From: Desulfobacterales bacterium | GTDB lineage: Bacteria; Desulfobacterota; Desulfobacteria; Desulfobacterales; RPRI01 | NCBI GenBank assembly: GCA_020052975.1 | Contig: JAGVOC010000414.1 | Coordinates: 1 to 16,696, forward strand | Direction: 5' to 3' | DNA: 16,696 nucleotides | In this document: piece after piece, positions 1-8,126 of the stretch | Position numbering within the stretch: position 1 is the stretch's first letter | How the letters are laid out: each line of letters opens with the position of its first letter | The notes under the pieces: generated by a model | Database searches by the model: none | The model's input: only the letters and a program-made list of their open reading frames with translations | What the model was told of the DNA's origin: nothing | Position numbers and translations under genes: made by a program

Positions 1-1786
1 CCGAGATGCCCGGAAGAGTGGTCGGCATATAAAGGATGCTGCCTTCCTTGAGAGGGGGCATGAATTCCGAACCGAGTTTGAAATAGGCGGGAAGGCTCAA
101 GGCCACCAGTAGAACGGAAGATGCTATAATCGATTTCGGATGCTTCAGCACGAATCTGCATACAGGCTCGTAAATCTTGAATATAATCCTGCTCACCGGG
201 TGCCGCTCTTCAGGGTAATATGTCCCCACAAAAAATTTATTGGCAAGCCATGCAAGCCATTTCGGTCTGAAGGCAAACGGATCTATCCGGGAAAAGAGCA
301 TCCGCAAAGCCGGATCAAGGGTTATTGCCAGAAGCGCGGCAATCGCCATTGCAAGCGTCTTGGTGTAGGCAAGTGGTTTAAAGAGCCTTCCTTCCTGATC
401 CACAAGTGCAAAAACAGGGAGGAACGCAACCGCTATGACAAGAAGCGAAAAGAATACCGAAGGTCCGACCTCTTTAAGCGCCTCGAGGCGCACTTCGTGA
501 AAATCTCCTTTTCTCCCGTCAGCCTGCCAGTGATAGATTTTGTTGTATGCGTTCTCAACTTCCACAATCGCGCCGTCGACAAGAACGCCTATTGATATCG
601 CTATGCCTGCAAGCGACATGATGTTTACATTTATATCAAGAAGATACATCGGTATAAATGCAAGAAGCACGGAAAGCGGAATAGTGACGATGGGCACAAC
701 AGCCGAAGGAATGTGCCAGAGGAAAAGAAGAATAACAAGCGACACGACTATCATCTCCTCGGTAAGTTTATCCTTCAGGGTTTCAAGCGCCCGGTGGATA
801 AGATCGGAGCGGTCATAGGTTACAACCACTTCAACTCCTTCCGGAAGCGACGGCTCAATCTCCTTTAATTTCTGCTTGACCCTGTTTATGACATTGAGGG
901 CGTTCTCTCCGTGCCTCATTACGACAATGCCGCCGACGGTATCCCCGAGGCCGTCAAGATCCGAAACACCCCTGCGCAACTCAGGCCCCAGTTCTACTCT
1001 TCCTATATCGGAAAGAAGCACCGGAACACCGCCCGGTCCTGTCTTTAAAACTATTTTTTCGAAATCGCCCAGGGACCTCGCATATCCGTGGCCCCGCACC
1101 ATGTACTCAATTCCGCTCCATTCAAGAAGCCTGCCCCCGACCTCGTTGTTGGAGCCCCGGATGGAATCTATCACTTCATCGAGAGAGAGCCCGTATGCCG
1201 CAAGACGGTTAGGATCAACGGTAATCTGGTACTGTTTTACAAAACCTCCGATTGACGCAACCTCGGCAACTCCTTGAACAGACTGCACGGCATATCGCAG
1301 AGTCCAGTCCTGGTAAGAGCGGAGCTGATCAAGCGAATGTTTCCCGGAACGGTCGATAAGAGCGTACTGGAACACCCATCCGACCCCTGTGGCGTCAGGT
1401 CCCAGTTCTGTCTGAACACCCTGGGGAAGGCGCGACTGTATCTTGGAAAGATATTCAAGAACCCTTGAACGTGCCCAGTAGATATCGGTGCCGTCCTGGA
1501 AAATGACATAAACATAGGAGAATCCGAAATCCGAAAAGCCGCGGATTGCTTTGACTTTCGGAGCGCCAAGGAGCGCAGTGATAATAGGATATGTCACCTG
1601 ATCTTCTATGATATCCGGAGAGCGATCCCATTTCGAGTATATGATGACCTGTGTGTCGGAAAGATCAGGAAGCGCATCAAGGCGGATTTTCTTGAGTGTG
1701 TAGAGAGCTATCACCGCAAGCACAACTGCGCCCATGATGATGAGAATGCGGTTTTTTGCGGAAAACTCTATGATTTTCTGAATCAT
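1..1786 (-). CDS. cusA: CusA-like heavy-metal RND efflux pump, 3' part missing at window edge
   Basis: Inner-membrane proton-driven RND pump of the HME subfamily, expected to drive Cu(I)/Ag(I) through the adaptor and channel encoded just upstream. About 595 N-terminal residues are visible out of a usual 1,030 or so; the frame is open to base 1, and sampled stretches along its length read as one uninterrupted frame. The start is ATG at 1784-1786, overlapping the cusB TGA by 4 nt. TM1 is near residues 12-30. The TM4 motif GVLVDGAIVEVENA carries D404, matching the proton-relay aspartate of E. coli CusA (D405). AFLPVFALVDQEGRLFKPLA and the LYMPTTLPGIS stretch with M587 are Cus-like; the methionine matches one of the substrate methionines of CusA, which favours monovalent copper/silver over the divalent-metal CzcA type. 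The TM4 aspartate and LYMP motif are read directly; metal specificity is inferred. The C-terminal half and the other two methionines lie outside the window. Confidence 0.93.
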   Translation of the reverse strand, partial: MIQKIIEFSAKNRILIIMGAVVLAVIALYTLKKIRLDALPDLSDTQVIIYSKWDRSPDIIEDQVTYPIITALLGAPKVKAIRGFSDFGFSYVYVIFQDGTDIYWARSRVLEYLSKIQSRLPQGVQTELGPDATGVGWVFQYALIDRSGKHSLDQLRSYQDWTLRYAVQSVQGVAEVASIGGFVKQYQITVDPNRLAAYGLSLDEVIDSIRGSNNEVGGRLLEWSGIEYMVRGHGYARSLGDFEKIVLKTGPGGVPVLLSDIGRVELGPELRRGVSDLDGLGDTVGGIVVMRHGENALNVINRVKQKLKEIEPSLPEGVEVVVTYDRSDLIHRALETLKDKLTEEMIVVSLVILLFLWHIPSAVVPIVTIPLSVLLAFIPMYLLDINVNIMSLAGIAISIGVLVDGAIVEVENAYNKIYHWQADGRKGDFHEVRLEALKEVGPSVFFSLLVIAVAFLPVFALVDQEGRLFKPLAYTKTLAMAIAALLAITLDPALRMLFSRIDPFAFRPKWLAWLANKFFVGTYYPEERHPVSRIIFKIYEPVCRFVLKHPKSIIASSVLLVALSLPAYFKLGSEFMPPLKEGSILYMPTTLPGIS

Positions 1787-3102
1787 TTTCCACCTCCGCC
1801 CCCCTTGCCTGCGGCCCCGGCGGACTGCAGGATAGCGGCGCGCAAGCGGGATTCCGAATCAAGAAGGAAATTGGCCCTGACTACGACCCTTTCTCCTGCT
1901 TTGACTCCTGAAATGACCTGCGCCAGTCCGCTGTTCCGATATCCGGTTTTGACTTCGCGCGGCTCGAAACGGTCTCCATCTATGCCCACAAACACAATCT
2001 GGCGCAGTCCCGTATTCATTATGGCCGAATCGGGAATTACGACCGATTCTAGAGTCATAATTCTCATGGAAACGTTCACGAACATTTCAGGCTTTAAGGA
2101 AAAATCGCTGTTTTGAAACTCGAACCGCGCCCTCAACGTGCGGCTCTGGGGATCAAGATACGGATAGATATATGAGACCCGTCCGGTTATTTCCCTTTTT
2201 GGATCATAAGCAAACGAAATTACCCCTCTCTGCCCGACCCGGACAAAATTCGATTCGAACTCGTAAAAATCGGCCTCAATCCATACCGTTGAAAGATCCG
2301 TAATCGTGAAAAGTTCCATTCCGGGGTCAACCTGCTGACCCTCGTAAACCTGTTTGACGGTCACGAAACCGGAAACCGGAGCAAGCAGCGTAACTGTGCG
2401 GCGCGTTTTGCCCGTTTTTTCGATCTCCATTATGGAACTTTCCGGAACATCAAACAGCTCCAGCCTTTTTCTTGCGGCTTTTAAAAGATCTTCACCTCCT
2501 TTCCGAACCTCAGGAATGGAAGAGCCTGCGAAGCTCATCGCATTTTCTTGTGCGCGCAGAAATTCCTCCTGGCTTGCAAGAAGTTGCGGCGAATAGATAG
2601 TCAAAAGAGGCTGGCCGGCTTTTACAAGCTGACCGGTTGTGTTTACGTAAAGTTTCTCTATCCACCCTGAATTTTTTGTGTGGACATGGCGCATGCGGGT
2701 CTCGTCGGCCTTTACCAGGCCCACAGCCCTGATGTCTCCCTCCATTTTCTGCTTTGTTGCCTCGGCGACCTGAATGCCGGCAAGACGTATTCCTTTTTCA
2801 TCAATTGTAACGGTTGCAAGCCCCTTAACCTCTTTTTTTTCAGGCGGAGATACCTCGTCGGCATATACCGGAATATACTCCATGCCCATTTCATCCTTTG
2901 CTGGAACAGGCGAACTTATCGAGGGATCCATCGGGTTGCGGTAAAAAAGTATTTTTCTTTCCGCCTTTGCAGGCTTTTCTGCCTTTGCCTTTTGTTCTCC
3001 GGCAGGCTTATCTTTTTCAGCGCAGGCCCACAAAAATACGGAAAACAAAATGACGACGATAAAAACGATTTTCCACCTGCATATACAATTGATTCTCTTC
3101 AC
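1783..3102 (-). CDS. cusB: CusB-like periplasmic adaptor (membrane fusion protein) with N-terminal heavy-metal-binding motif
   Basis: Periplasmic adaptor linking the RND pump to the outer-membrane channel, 439 aa. The start is GTG at 3100-3102, overlapping the TGA of the channel gene by 4 nt; AAAGGAG lies 7 nt before it, so translation is probably coupled. A hydrophobic segment (residues 11-26) ends in LWAC, a plausible lipobox with Cys27, so the protein may be a lipoprotein. Residues 52-80 (FYRNPMDP ... KDEMGMEYIPVY) form the heavy-metal-binding motif common at the N-terminus of CusB proteins, with M58, M72 and M74 as candidate ligands. The biotinyl-lipoyl-like halves flank a short alpha-hairpin around residues 170-220 (YSPQLLASQEEFLRAQ). 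A beta-barrel and membrane-proximal part follow. The tail is Gly/Lys-rich (GKGGGGGK). Family is clear; copper/silver preference is inferred from the methionines and the neighbouring pump. Confidence 0.93.
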   Translation of the reverse strand: MKRINCICRWKIVFIVVILFSVFLWACAEKDKPAGEQKAKAEKPAKAERKILFYRNPMDPSISSPVPAKDEMGMEYIPVYADEVSPPEKKEVKGLATVTIDEKGIRLAGIQVAEATKQKMEGDIRAVGLVKADETRMRHVHTKNSGWIEKLYVNTTGQLVKAGQPLLTIYSPQLLASQEEFLRAQENAMSFAGSSIPEVRKGGEDLLKAARKRLELFDVPESSIMEIEKTGKTRRTVTLLAPVSGFVTVKQVYEGQQVDPGMELFTITDLSTVWIEADFYEFESNFVRVGQRGVISFAYDPKREITGRVSYIYPYLDPQSRTLRARFEFQNSDFSLKPEMFVNVSMRIMTLESVVIPDSAIMNTGLRQIVFVGIDGDRFEPREVKTGYRNSGLAQVISGVKAGERVVVRANFLLDSESRLRAAILQSAGAAGKGGGGGK

Positions 3103-4430
3103 GGCAATTCTCCTTTCTTTTCATCCGACCGGAAAGGGGCTGTCAGCGCATCAAATCCGGCCCAGGTGATGATTCTGTCCGATTCGCGCCGGGCAAGCTG
3201 TGTTCTTGCGTCAAGCCATAAATTATAATCCTCTATAACGACTGAAAAATCTGCACGGCCCGCAAGATAGGAAGCGCGCGCCGAATTGAGGGCTGCGCTT
3301 GTCTGGGGAATAATGGCATCCCTGTAACGACTTATCTGTTCGTGGTCCCGGTTCCACCTGGCAATAAGAACGGCGATTTCCGAACTTACAGCCGTCTCAA
3401 CTTCTTTAAGATTTTTTTTAGCCTCGTCAAGCTTATGCTCTGCAGCGCGTTTAAGAGGCTTTTGTTTACTCTTTTGCCATACGGGAAGAGTAAGTCCAAA
3501 GGAGACGAGAGCCATAGGATCGTATTCATTGTCAAAACCTATTCCGGCTCCCGCAAAAAAATCCGGCCAGAAATCAAGGTCAGCTGCTTCAAGCCTGTAT
3601 TCCGCAGCCTTTACGGCGGCTTTTTTCAGAAAAAGAGCAGGAGCGTTTGCAAGGGCAAGCTCTTCCATCCTCTGCAATCCTTCCTGCTGCAAAGAAACTG
3701 CGGGAAGTGAAATAATTTTTCCCACCGGAGAGCTGCCCGGGCGGCCAAGCAGCCTGTTTAACCCGGCTGCCGTTTCCTTTCGCTCTGCCGCGATATCGGC
3801 CATCCGTTCGAGGATGCGGGATGATTCAAGCTGGGCCTTTATCTGTGATTCCTGCTCTCCTTCGCCTGTGCTGTAACGCACGGCCGCCGTTGTTTCCAGC
3901 ATTTTTACAAGCTCTCTTGCAACGGCAAGCCCCGCAGCTTCGCTGTCAAGGGCATAGAGCCTGGCATAAAAGGTGCGAATATCCCTCGTAACCTGCCTTT
4001 CAATATCAACAAAGCCGGCAAATTCCATCTCCGATTCCGCGCCGGCAGTCTTTCCCTTCACAGAGCGCTTTCCCGGAAAAGGAAATTCCTGCTTCAATAC
4101 AATCTCTCCTTTTACGAAACCAGGCGACGAAAGAGAGCTTATATTTTCCTCAAGTGAAAATTCAAGCTCAGGGTCGGGAAGAGCCGAAGCAGGTTCAACA
4201 AGCTCCTTTGATGCGGCAACCCTTGAGCGGGCGGCCCCGACAGCAGGGGACTTCTCAAGCGCCTCAGCAACAAGCTCTTCAACAGGCGGCGCCAATGCAC
4301 TCTCTTCTGTTTTAGCAATATCGGAAGAGGCTGTTTCTACTCGTTTATCAGCAGCATCTCCGTTTCCATGAAGAACCGGGATGAGCAGCGCCAGTAACAC
4401 AATGAATCGAAGAATTATTTTTACTCTCAA
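3099..4430 (-). CDS. cusC: TolC/CusC-type outer-membrane efflux channel
   Basis: Outer-membrane factor that would complete the Cus-like export duct, 443 aa from the chosen start. Two outer-membrane-efflux repeats are recognisable, roughly residues 45-230 and 255-430, with long amphipathic helices and the family phrases LPDPELEFSLEE and KQEFPFPGKR. A signal peptide covers the first 25 residues or so (hydrophobic FIVLLALLIPVL). No lipobox cysteine is visible, unlike E. coli CusC, which is a lipoprotein. I chose the TTG at 4428-4430 because GGGGAGG sits 5 nt before it and the signal peptide then begins normally. An ATG at 4455-4457 would add nine residues (MIIFRGEDS) but has no good ribosome site. 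The gene ends in a 4-nt overlap with the adaptor start. Some family members in such operons are labelled CzcC; the pump's LYMP motif is the reason for the Cus label. Confidence 0.9.
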   Translation of the reverse strand: MRVKIILRFIVLLALLIPVLHGNGDAADKRVETASSDIAKTEESALAPPVEELVAEALEKSPAVGAARSRVAASKELVEPASALPDPELEFSLEENISSLSSPGFVKGEIVLKQEFPFPGKRSVKGKTAGAESEMEFAGFVDIERQVTRDIRTFYARLYALDSEAAGLAVARELVKMLETTAAVRYSTGEGEQESQIKAQLESSRILERMADIAAERKETAAGLNRLLGRPGSSPVGKIISLPAVSLQQEGLQRMEELALANAPALFLKKAAVKAAEYRLEAADLDFWPDFFAGAGIGFDNEYDPMALVSFGLTLPVWQKSKQKPLKRAAEHKLDEAKKNLKEVETAVSSEIAVLIARWNRDHEQISRYRDAIIPQTSAALNSARASYLAGRADFSVVIEDYNLWLDARTQLARRESDRIITWAGFDALTAPFRSDEKKGELP

Positions 4431-4435
4431 GGAAT

Positions 4436-4442
4436 CCTCCCC
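4436..4442 (-). promoter_or_regulatory. Strong Shine-Dalgarno that decides the cusC start
   Basis: On the minus strand GGGGAGG is followed by ATTCC and then TTG. The near-perfect anti-16S match and 5-nt spacing support the TTG start over the upstream ATG at 4457, which has only a weak purine stretch before it. Confidence 0.6.
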
Positions 4443-4491
4443 GCGGAATATGATCATTCCACAAAGTTAGAATTATTTTGTAACTGCTCGT

Positions 4492-4577
4492 GAGTCAGAA
4501 GAGAGATTCCGGAATAGAAGCGAGGAGAGGATTCTTTTTCATTCTGACTCCTGAATTCCGGCTCCTATCTCCTGATT
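4492..4577. repeat. Degenerate word array with short inverted repeat between the DUF3347 gene and cusC
   Basis: Plus-strand GAGTCAGAA (4492-4500) is the exact reverse complement of TTCTGACTC (4542-4550). The second arm continues into related words (GACTCCTGAATTCCGG, CTCCTATCTCCTGATT), and ATTCCGGAAT (4506-4515) is itself palindromic. On the transcribed strand this is a purine-rich run of GGAG-containing words in the leader of cusC. There is no T-run, so it is not a normal terminator. It could be a processing or stability element or simply a spacer repeat. Confidence 0.5.
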
Positions 4578-4583
4578 AGTTAC

Positions 4584-5102
4584 TTATTTTTTTGCATCAG
4601 GTCCCGAAATGATATCTCCGCATGCAAGCTTCCTGGAGCCATTGTATGGGTTAAGGATTACCGCTCCCTTCTGCAGCCATGAACCAGGATCCCCCTGGCA
4701 ATAAACCACATTTATTCCTGCCGGTTTTGACATGGCGGCCCACATCACAACAGGCTTGGATAAACTCACAAATGCAGAACGCATACCGGCTATCTCTTTT
4801 GCCAGGAGCATTTTTTTTGCTCCGTCTGAAATGCCTCCTGGAATACTCTTGTAATGGGATGCATGCTCGCCTGTAACAAGAGAAGATAAAACGCTCCCTG
4901 CAAGACCTTCAATTTTTTTCGCAGCATCGGCAACTCCGTCTGTCTTATCTGAAGCAAGGCTGTCTGCTATTTTAAGATATTCAGCAAGAATCGGCTGCAT
5001 CTTTTCATCGAACTTTTCACTCCCTGCAAAAACAGGATTTCCGATTGATGAAATTACCAAAAACATAAAACCGGTTATAAGGATTAAAGAAAGATTTTTC
5101 AT
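4584..5102 (-). CDS. Exported DUF3347-domain protein, likely periplasmic copper-binding accessory
   Basis: A 172-aa protein with a clear signal peptide (hydrophobic residues 5-20, cleavage expected after PVFA, residues 23-26). The mature part matches the DUF3347 pattern: a helical N-terminal region ending in the conserved VVYC-x(6)-WLQKG-x(4)-NPY-x(6)-CG phrase, with C135, W142, Y153 and C161, and methionines M120 and M124 just before it. DUF3347 occurs as a stand-alone protein or fused to CusB-like adaptors in copper-efflux loci; Cys/Met ligands for Cu(I) are plausible but inferred. It is first in the predicted operon, 153 bp before the channel gene. The start is ATG at 5100-5102 with GGAGG 5 nt upstream (minus strand CGGAGGTATTT). 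A promoter lies directly before it. An alternative role as a periplasmic copper chaperone or metal sensor cannot be told apart from sequence. Confidence 0.82.
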   Translation of the reverse strand: MKNLSLILITGFMFLVISSIGNPVFAGSEKFDEKMQPILAEYLKIADSLASDKTDGVADAAKKIEGLAGSVLSSLVTGEHASHYKSIPGGISDGAKKMLLAKEIAGMRSAFVSLSKPVVMWAAMSKPAGINVVYCQGDPGSWLQKGAVILNPYNGSRKLACGDIISGPDAKK

Positions 5103-5131
5103 AAATACCTCCGTAAGTTGATATATTAATT

Positions 5132-5160
5132 ATAATAATACGTCATATCTTATGTGTAAA
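5132..5160 (-). promoter_or_regulatory. Sigma70-like promoter for the DUF3347-cusCBA operon
   Basis: On the minus strand TTTACA (5155-5160, 5 of 6 to the -35 consensus) is followed by a 17-bp spacer and TATTAT (5132-5137, 5 of 6 to the -10 consensus). A start near 5125 would leave a leader of about 22 nt carrying CGGAGG. No other pair of this quality was seen in the 243-bp spacer. Confidence 0.6.
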
Positions 5161-5164
5161 CACA
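5153..5164. promoter_or_regulatory. Dyad over the -35 box, candidate operator
   Basis: TGTGT-AA-ACACA is a perfect 5-bp inverted repeat covering the -35 hexamer of the predicted efflux promoter. A regulator bound here would control the operon. No regulator gene (CusR, CueR or CsoR type) is visible in the window, so its identity is unknown. Confidence 0.4.
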
Positions 5165-5205
5165 GCAAGCGGTGTGCCATTTACATAAATATTACATTGA
5201 TATAA

Positions 5206-5221
5206 TTATAAGGCCTTATAA
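5206..5221. promoter_or_regulatory. Perfect 16-bp palindrome TTATAAGGCCTTATAA upstream of the efflux operon
   Basis: An uninterrupted 8+8 palindrome about 45 bp upstream of the -35 box of the DUF3347-cusCBA promoter. The position suits an upstream activator site. It has no T-run and lies between two same-strand genes. Function is inferred. Confidence 0.4.
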
Positions 5222-5319
5222 ATACAAGGTATTATTGGGTTGGTTGAACAGTTCTTTTTTCAAAAAAAACCAATTGTGGATATATTGTATACAGTCCGAA
5301 TGTATCTCGGAAATAATAC

Positions 5320-5334
5320 GGATACAAAGTATCC
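5320..5334. repeat. Inverted repeat GGATAC-AAA-GTATCC just after the DUF2889 gene
   Basis: A perfect 6-bp inverted repeat with a 3-nt loop, 11 bp past the DUF2889 stop codon. It could form a small mRNA 3' hairpin, but no T-run follows on the minus strand, so intrinsic termination is doubtful. Confidence 0.4.
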
Positions 5335-5345
5335 ATATATACTTA

Positions 5346-5900
5346 TTATGATGCAAGGCTTTTTGAGGTCCGCTCCAGCCCTTTTATAAGAGGCCCGTCT
5401 TTTCTCCATGTGTAACAAGTATCAATCAAATACTTTTCCATGGAGTCACGTGAAAACTGGCCGTTCAAAGGTTTTCGCGCAAGATTGGTCCAGAAACCCT
5501 GGACGGCAGCCGGGGCCATTACAAGAAGAAGAGTGGTCAGATGGGAGCACCCCTTTGTTCCGCCGGTAATTTTCTTTACCTTAGCTGAAAAACCCGGAGC
5601 AATATTCAGTCCTTCCGTTTTCTTAAGGCTGTTGATTGTTTCAATGCAATCCTCATGGGGAGTGCAAGGCATTTCAACTTCAATTTTTTTTATTAAAAGA
5701 TGCTCTCCGATCAGCAAACGAATAACCATGTGATGAATCGTCCCCGGCGGGTGTGCTTCGCCTGAAATAAGGTAATATGGTTTCAATCTGTTGTCCTTTA
5801 AAACACCTTCAACAATTATTCCTTCCCCCGCGCACTCATATGTTGAAACCTCAACGCTTCTCGTATGGACTTTATCACCGCACCGGTCTTTCAGACTCAT
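5346..5900 (-). CDS. DUF2889 domain protein of unknown function
   Basis: About 184 aa, soluble, with no signal peptide or membrane segment. It matches DUF2889: an N-terminal beta-rich part (VHTRSVEVSTYECAGEGIIVEG), the central PPGTIHHMVIRLLIG segment, and the hallmark GGTKGCSHLTTLLL with C119 and H121 (numbering from the upstream ATG). C80 and C86 (MPCTPHEDC) add a further Cys/His cluster. No biochemical role is established for this family as far as I know. Two tandem ATGs are possible starts (5901-5903 and 5898-5900); AAGGAGA is about 3 nt from the first and 6 nt from the second, so I chose the second. It is transcribed away from the CoA-transferase gene across an AT-rich 355-bp spacer. In other genomes DUF2889 genes are seen near acyl-CoA or aromatic degradation genes, which I recall only loosely. 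Confidence 0.8.
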   Translation of the reverse strand: MSLKDRCGDKVHTRSVEVSTYECAGEGIIVEGVLKDNRLKPYYLISGEAHPPGTIHHMVIRLLIGEHLLIKKIEVEMPCTPHEDCIETINSLKKTEGLNIAPGFSAKVKKITGGTKGCSHLTTLLLVMAPAAVQGFWTNLARKPLNGQFSRDSMEKYLIDTCYTWRKDGPLIKGLERTSKSLAS

Positions 5901-5903
5901 CAT

Positions 5904-6255
5904 CCTCTCCTTATCTTTAATATCCGGATTGACAAATAATTTATATAAACAACTTAATATATTTTTAATGCTGTTTCAAATACAAAACCCGTTTCATCCG
6001 TGTATTTTTTTAAATTCAATCTTTTTCCGACTTTGATGGTCCCGGCAACTTTCTTTTACAGTCTGAAAAGAATCCCGACATATTTCAATAATCAAAAAGA
6101 ACACCATAATTTTTATTATATAGAAATTATAATTTATATTTCAAGATGTTACATATAATGTCTCACAATCATTTTCATGGTATGGATATTGCTTTTCCTG
6201 AAAAGTAAGTAATAACGGACAGAAGGAGATGGGATAAATTGAAAAAGGAGGAGCC
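5904..6255. other. AT-rich divergent spacer between DUF2889 and CoA-transferase genes
   Basis: No convincing gene is seen. On the plus strand a perfect TATAAT (6154-6159) lies about 100 bp before the CoA-transferase start, but its -35 is poor (TTTATA at 15-bp spacing). GAAATTATAATTTATATTTC (6123-6142) is an imperfect AT palindrome next to it. AAGGAGG at 6245-6251 is the ribosome site for the GTG start at 6256. A small plus-strand frame covering the left half is mostly antisense to the DUF2889 gene and has no ribosome site. Confidence 0.35.
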
Positions 6256-7956
6256 GTGGATATTTTATCAAAAGCAAAGCTTCTTGTTCACATTTTAAGG
6301 TGGCGGTTTACCTGGAACCGTAAAAATCTTGATTACAAGGTCAAAAATATTAACAATCCCAAGTTCATGAGCGCAATGGAAGCAATAAAGCTTATACCCG
6401 ATGGCGCAACCGTATTTTCTTCAGGGCTTGGCGGGAACACACGCTGTTCTGTCTGGTTCTGGGCGACTGAACGATCCTTCCGGGAAACAGGGCATCCCAG
6501 AAATTTGACGCACATCAACGTCGGAGCCCAGGGCGGACGCGGGAAGGTCCCCGGTACCGTTGAAAACCTTGCCAGCCGGAAGGGGTGCGTCACCCGTTAT
6601 ATCGCCGGACATCTCGAAACGGCAAAAGCGATGCTTAAACTGGCAGATCTGGGTCAGGTTGAGCTTCATACTTTTCCGCAGGGAATAGAAACCTTTCTGG
6701 TCGAAGCCCAGATCAGGGGTGTATACGAAATAGAGACCGAGACCGGTGTCGGTACTTTTCTTGACCCGCGAACAGGAAACGGAACAGCAGTGATACCCGG
6801 AACCGGTAAAAGCATGTCGAAACCGGCAGGCGATAAACTTCGATACCGGCTTCCCAAAATAGATATCGCCTACTTCATCGCTCCTGCAGCAGACAAAGAA
6901 GGAAATATTTACGTCCGAAACTGCTGCATGTACACCGAAAGTTACGAATCGGCCCTTGCGGCTAAAGCAAATAGAGGCAAGGTGCTGGTAAGTGTCGCGG
7001 AAATAATAGAAAAAAACGAAAATGAGATTTTCCTTTCAGCCGATAAGGTTGATGCCATAGCAGTTCACCCCTTTAATGAGCAGGCAGCCTCCATTCCCCA
7101 GCTAAAATACTGGAAAATGTTCACCGAAGGTGCAAATGTCGATAAAAAAGATGCCATTTATAAATTAAGGTTCATCAACCAGGTTCTTGGTATCACGCCA
7201 AAACGCGGCCCGGTTGAAGATGCTCTTGCCCGGCTCGGAGGTTCCGTGTTTACCCGGTATGTAAAAAAATGTTCTAATATCGTTGTTGGTGTTGGCCTTC
7301 CGGAGGAAGTTTCACGCCTTATTTACGAAGGAGGGCTTTTTAATGATGTAACCTTCATTTCCGAAACAGGCGTAATAGGTGGACTTCCGGGGCCCGGCAT
7401 TTTCTTCGGGGCCGGCATTAATCCAAAGGAAATAATGTCATCGACTCAAACCTTTCACCTTTGCTACGAGCACCTCGATGCAACTATCCTTGGAATCCTT
7501 GAAGCAGACAGCCACGGGAATATAAACGTGTCAAAGCGCGGGAAAGGAGCTATTAATTATGTCGGCCCCGGTGGATTCCCGGATTTTTGTGCTGCAGCAG
7601 AGACAATTATATTTGTCGGAAGCTGGATGGCAGGCGCCGTAATGTCGATCAAAAACGGCAGACTTGTAATAGATAAACCCGGTAAACACAAATTCATAAG
7701 CAAGGTAAGCGAAATAACAATGAGCGGTGAACAGGCTCTTAAGAAAAATAAAAAGGTCCTTTATGTAACAAATGTAGGGGTCTTTAAGCTTACTGACAGG
7801 GGAATGGAGCTTATCGAGATTATGCCCGGCATAGACATTAAAAAGGATATAATTGATTCATGCCCCATGAAGGTGATACTTCCGGAAACCGGGGATATTC
7901 CGGTCGTTGAAAACTCAATAGTAACCGGGCAGGGGTTTAAGCTGAAATGGAATTAA
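6256..7956 (+). CDS. Family I acyl-CoA:carboxylate CoA-transferase (fused alpha/beta subunits)
   Basis: Cytoplasmic enzyme moving CoA between an acyl-CoA and a free acid through a glutamyl-CoA thioester. At 566 aa it is one chain holding both subunit-like domains, as in propionate CoA-transferase and YdiF (about 520-530 aa). The N-terminal domain (about residues 35-290) holds the SAMEAIKLIPDGATVFSSGLGG opening and the PAADKEGNIYV phrase. The C-terminal domain (about 320-545) holds SETGVIGGLPGPG, in which E370 aligns with the catalytic glutamate of the ExGxxGG motif, followed by GAGIN. The start is GTG with AAGGAGG and a 4-nt spacing. The N-terminal 30 residues or so are basic, Trp-rich and extra compared with typical members. 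The acyl substrate cannot be read from the sequence; there is no adjacent beta-oxidation gene. No clear terminator follows. Confidence 0.88.
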   Translation: MDILSKAKLLVHILRWRFTWNRKNLDYKVKNINNPKFMSAMEAIKLIPDGATVFSSGLGGNTRCSVWFWATERSFRETGHPRNLTHINVGAQGGRGKVPGTVENLASRKGCVTRYIAGHLETAKAMLKLADLGQVELHTFPQGIETFLVEAQIRGVYEIETETGVGTFLDPRTGNGTAVIPGTGKSMSKPAGDKLRYRLPKIDIAYFIAPAADKEGNIYVRNCCMYTESYESALAAKANRGKVLVSVAEIIEKNENEIFLSADKVDAIAVHPFNEQAASIPQLKYWKMFTEGANVDKKDAIYKLRFINQVLGITPKRGPVEDALARLGGSVFTRYVKKCSNIVVGVGLPEEVSRLIYEGGLFNDVTFISETGVIGGLPGPGIFFGAGINPKEIMSSTQTFHLCYEHLDATILGILEADSHGNINVSKRGKGAINYVGPGGFPDFCAAAETIIFVGSWMAGAVMSIKNGRLVIDKPGKHKFISKVSEITMSGEQALKKNKKVLYVTNVGVFKLTDRGMELIEIMPGIDIKKDIIDSCPMKVILPETGDIPVVENSIVTGQGFKLKWN

Positions 7957-8029
7957 TCTTTTTTATATTGCAATACTAAGCTCTTTTTCGTATAAGATTA
8001 TAGCACTTCATCAAAATTAACGATCAGAA

Positions 8030-8103
8030 GGTTTCTGCTTCCGGTTTTTGTTTGAACTTTTCCTTTTTCTTCAACCAGAAACCAACGACCAGGAACCAGA
8101 AAC
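8030..8103. repeat. CCAGAAAC word array and foldback before the small exported protein gene
   Basis: GGTTTCTG (8030-8037) is inverted against CAGAAACC (8076-8083), with a further CCAGAAAC at 8096-8103 and the intermediate word CCAGGAA. The same 11-nt word AACCAGAAACC recurs before aroB and before the DAHP synthase gene, in the same orientation relative to the coding strand. Confidence 0.55.
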
Positions 8104-8126
8104 TATGAGTTTAATACGGGGATGTC

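Noticed and set aside
140..1569. Several frames of 60-150 codons within the cusA region
   Set aside because: All overlap the continuous minus-strand RND pump frame, which reads through conserved motifs; they are shadows.
5320..5334. Inverted repeat after the DUF2889 gene as an intrinsic terminator
   Set aside because: The stem is only 6 bp of mixed AT/GC and is not followed by a T-run on the minus strand.
8030..8083. Foldback after the CoA-transferase gene as its terminator
   Set aside because: The 8-bp arms are 38 nt apart and no T-run follows the second arm; the words match leader arrays elsewhere instead.
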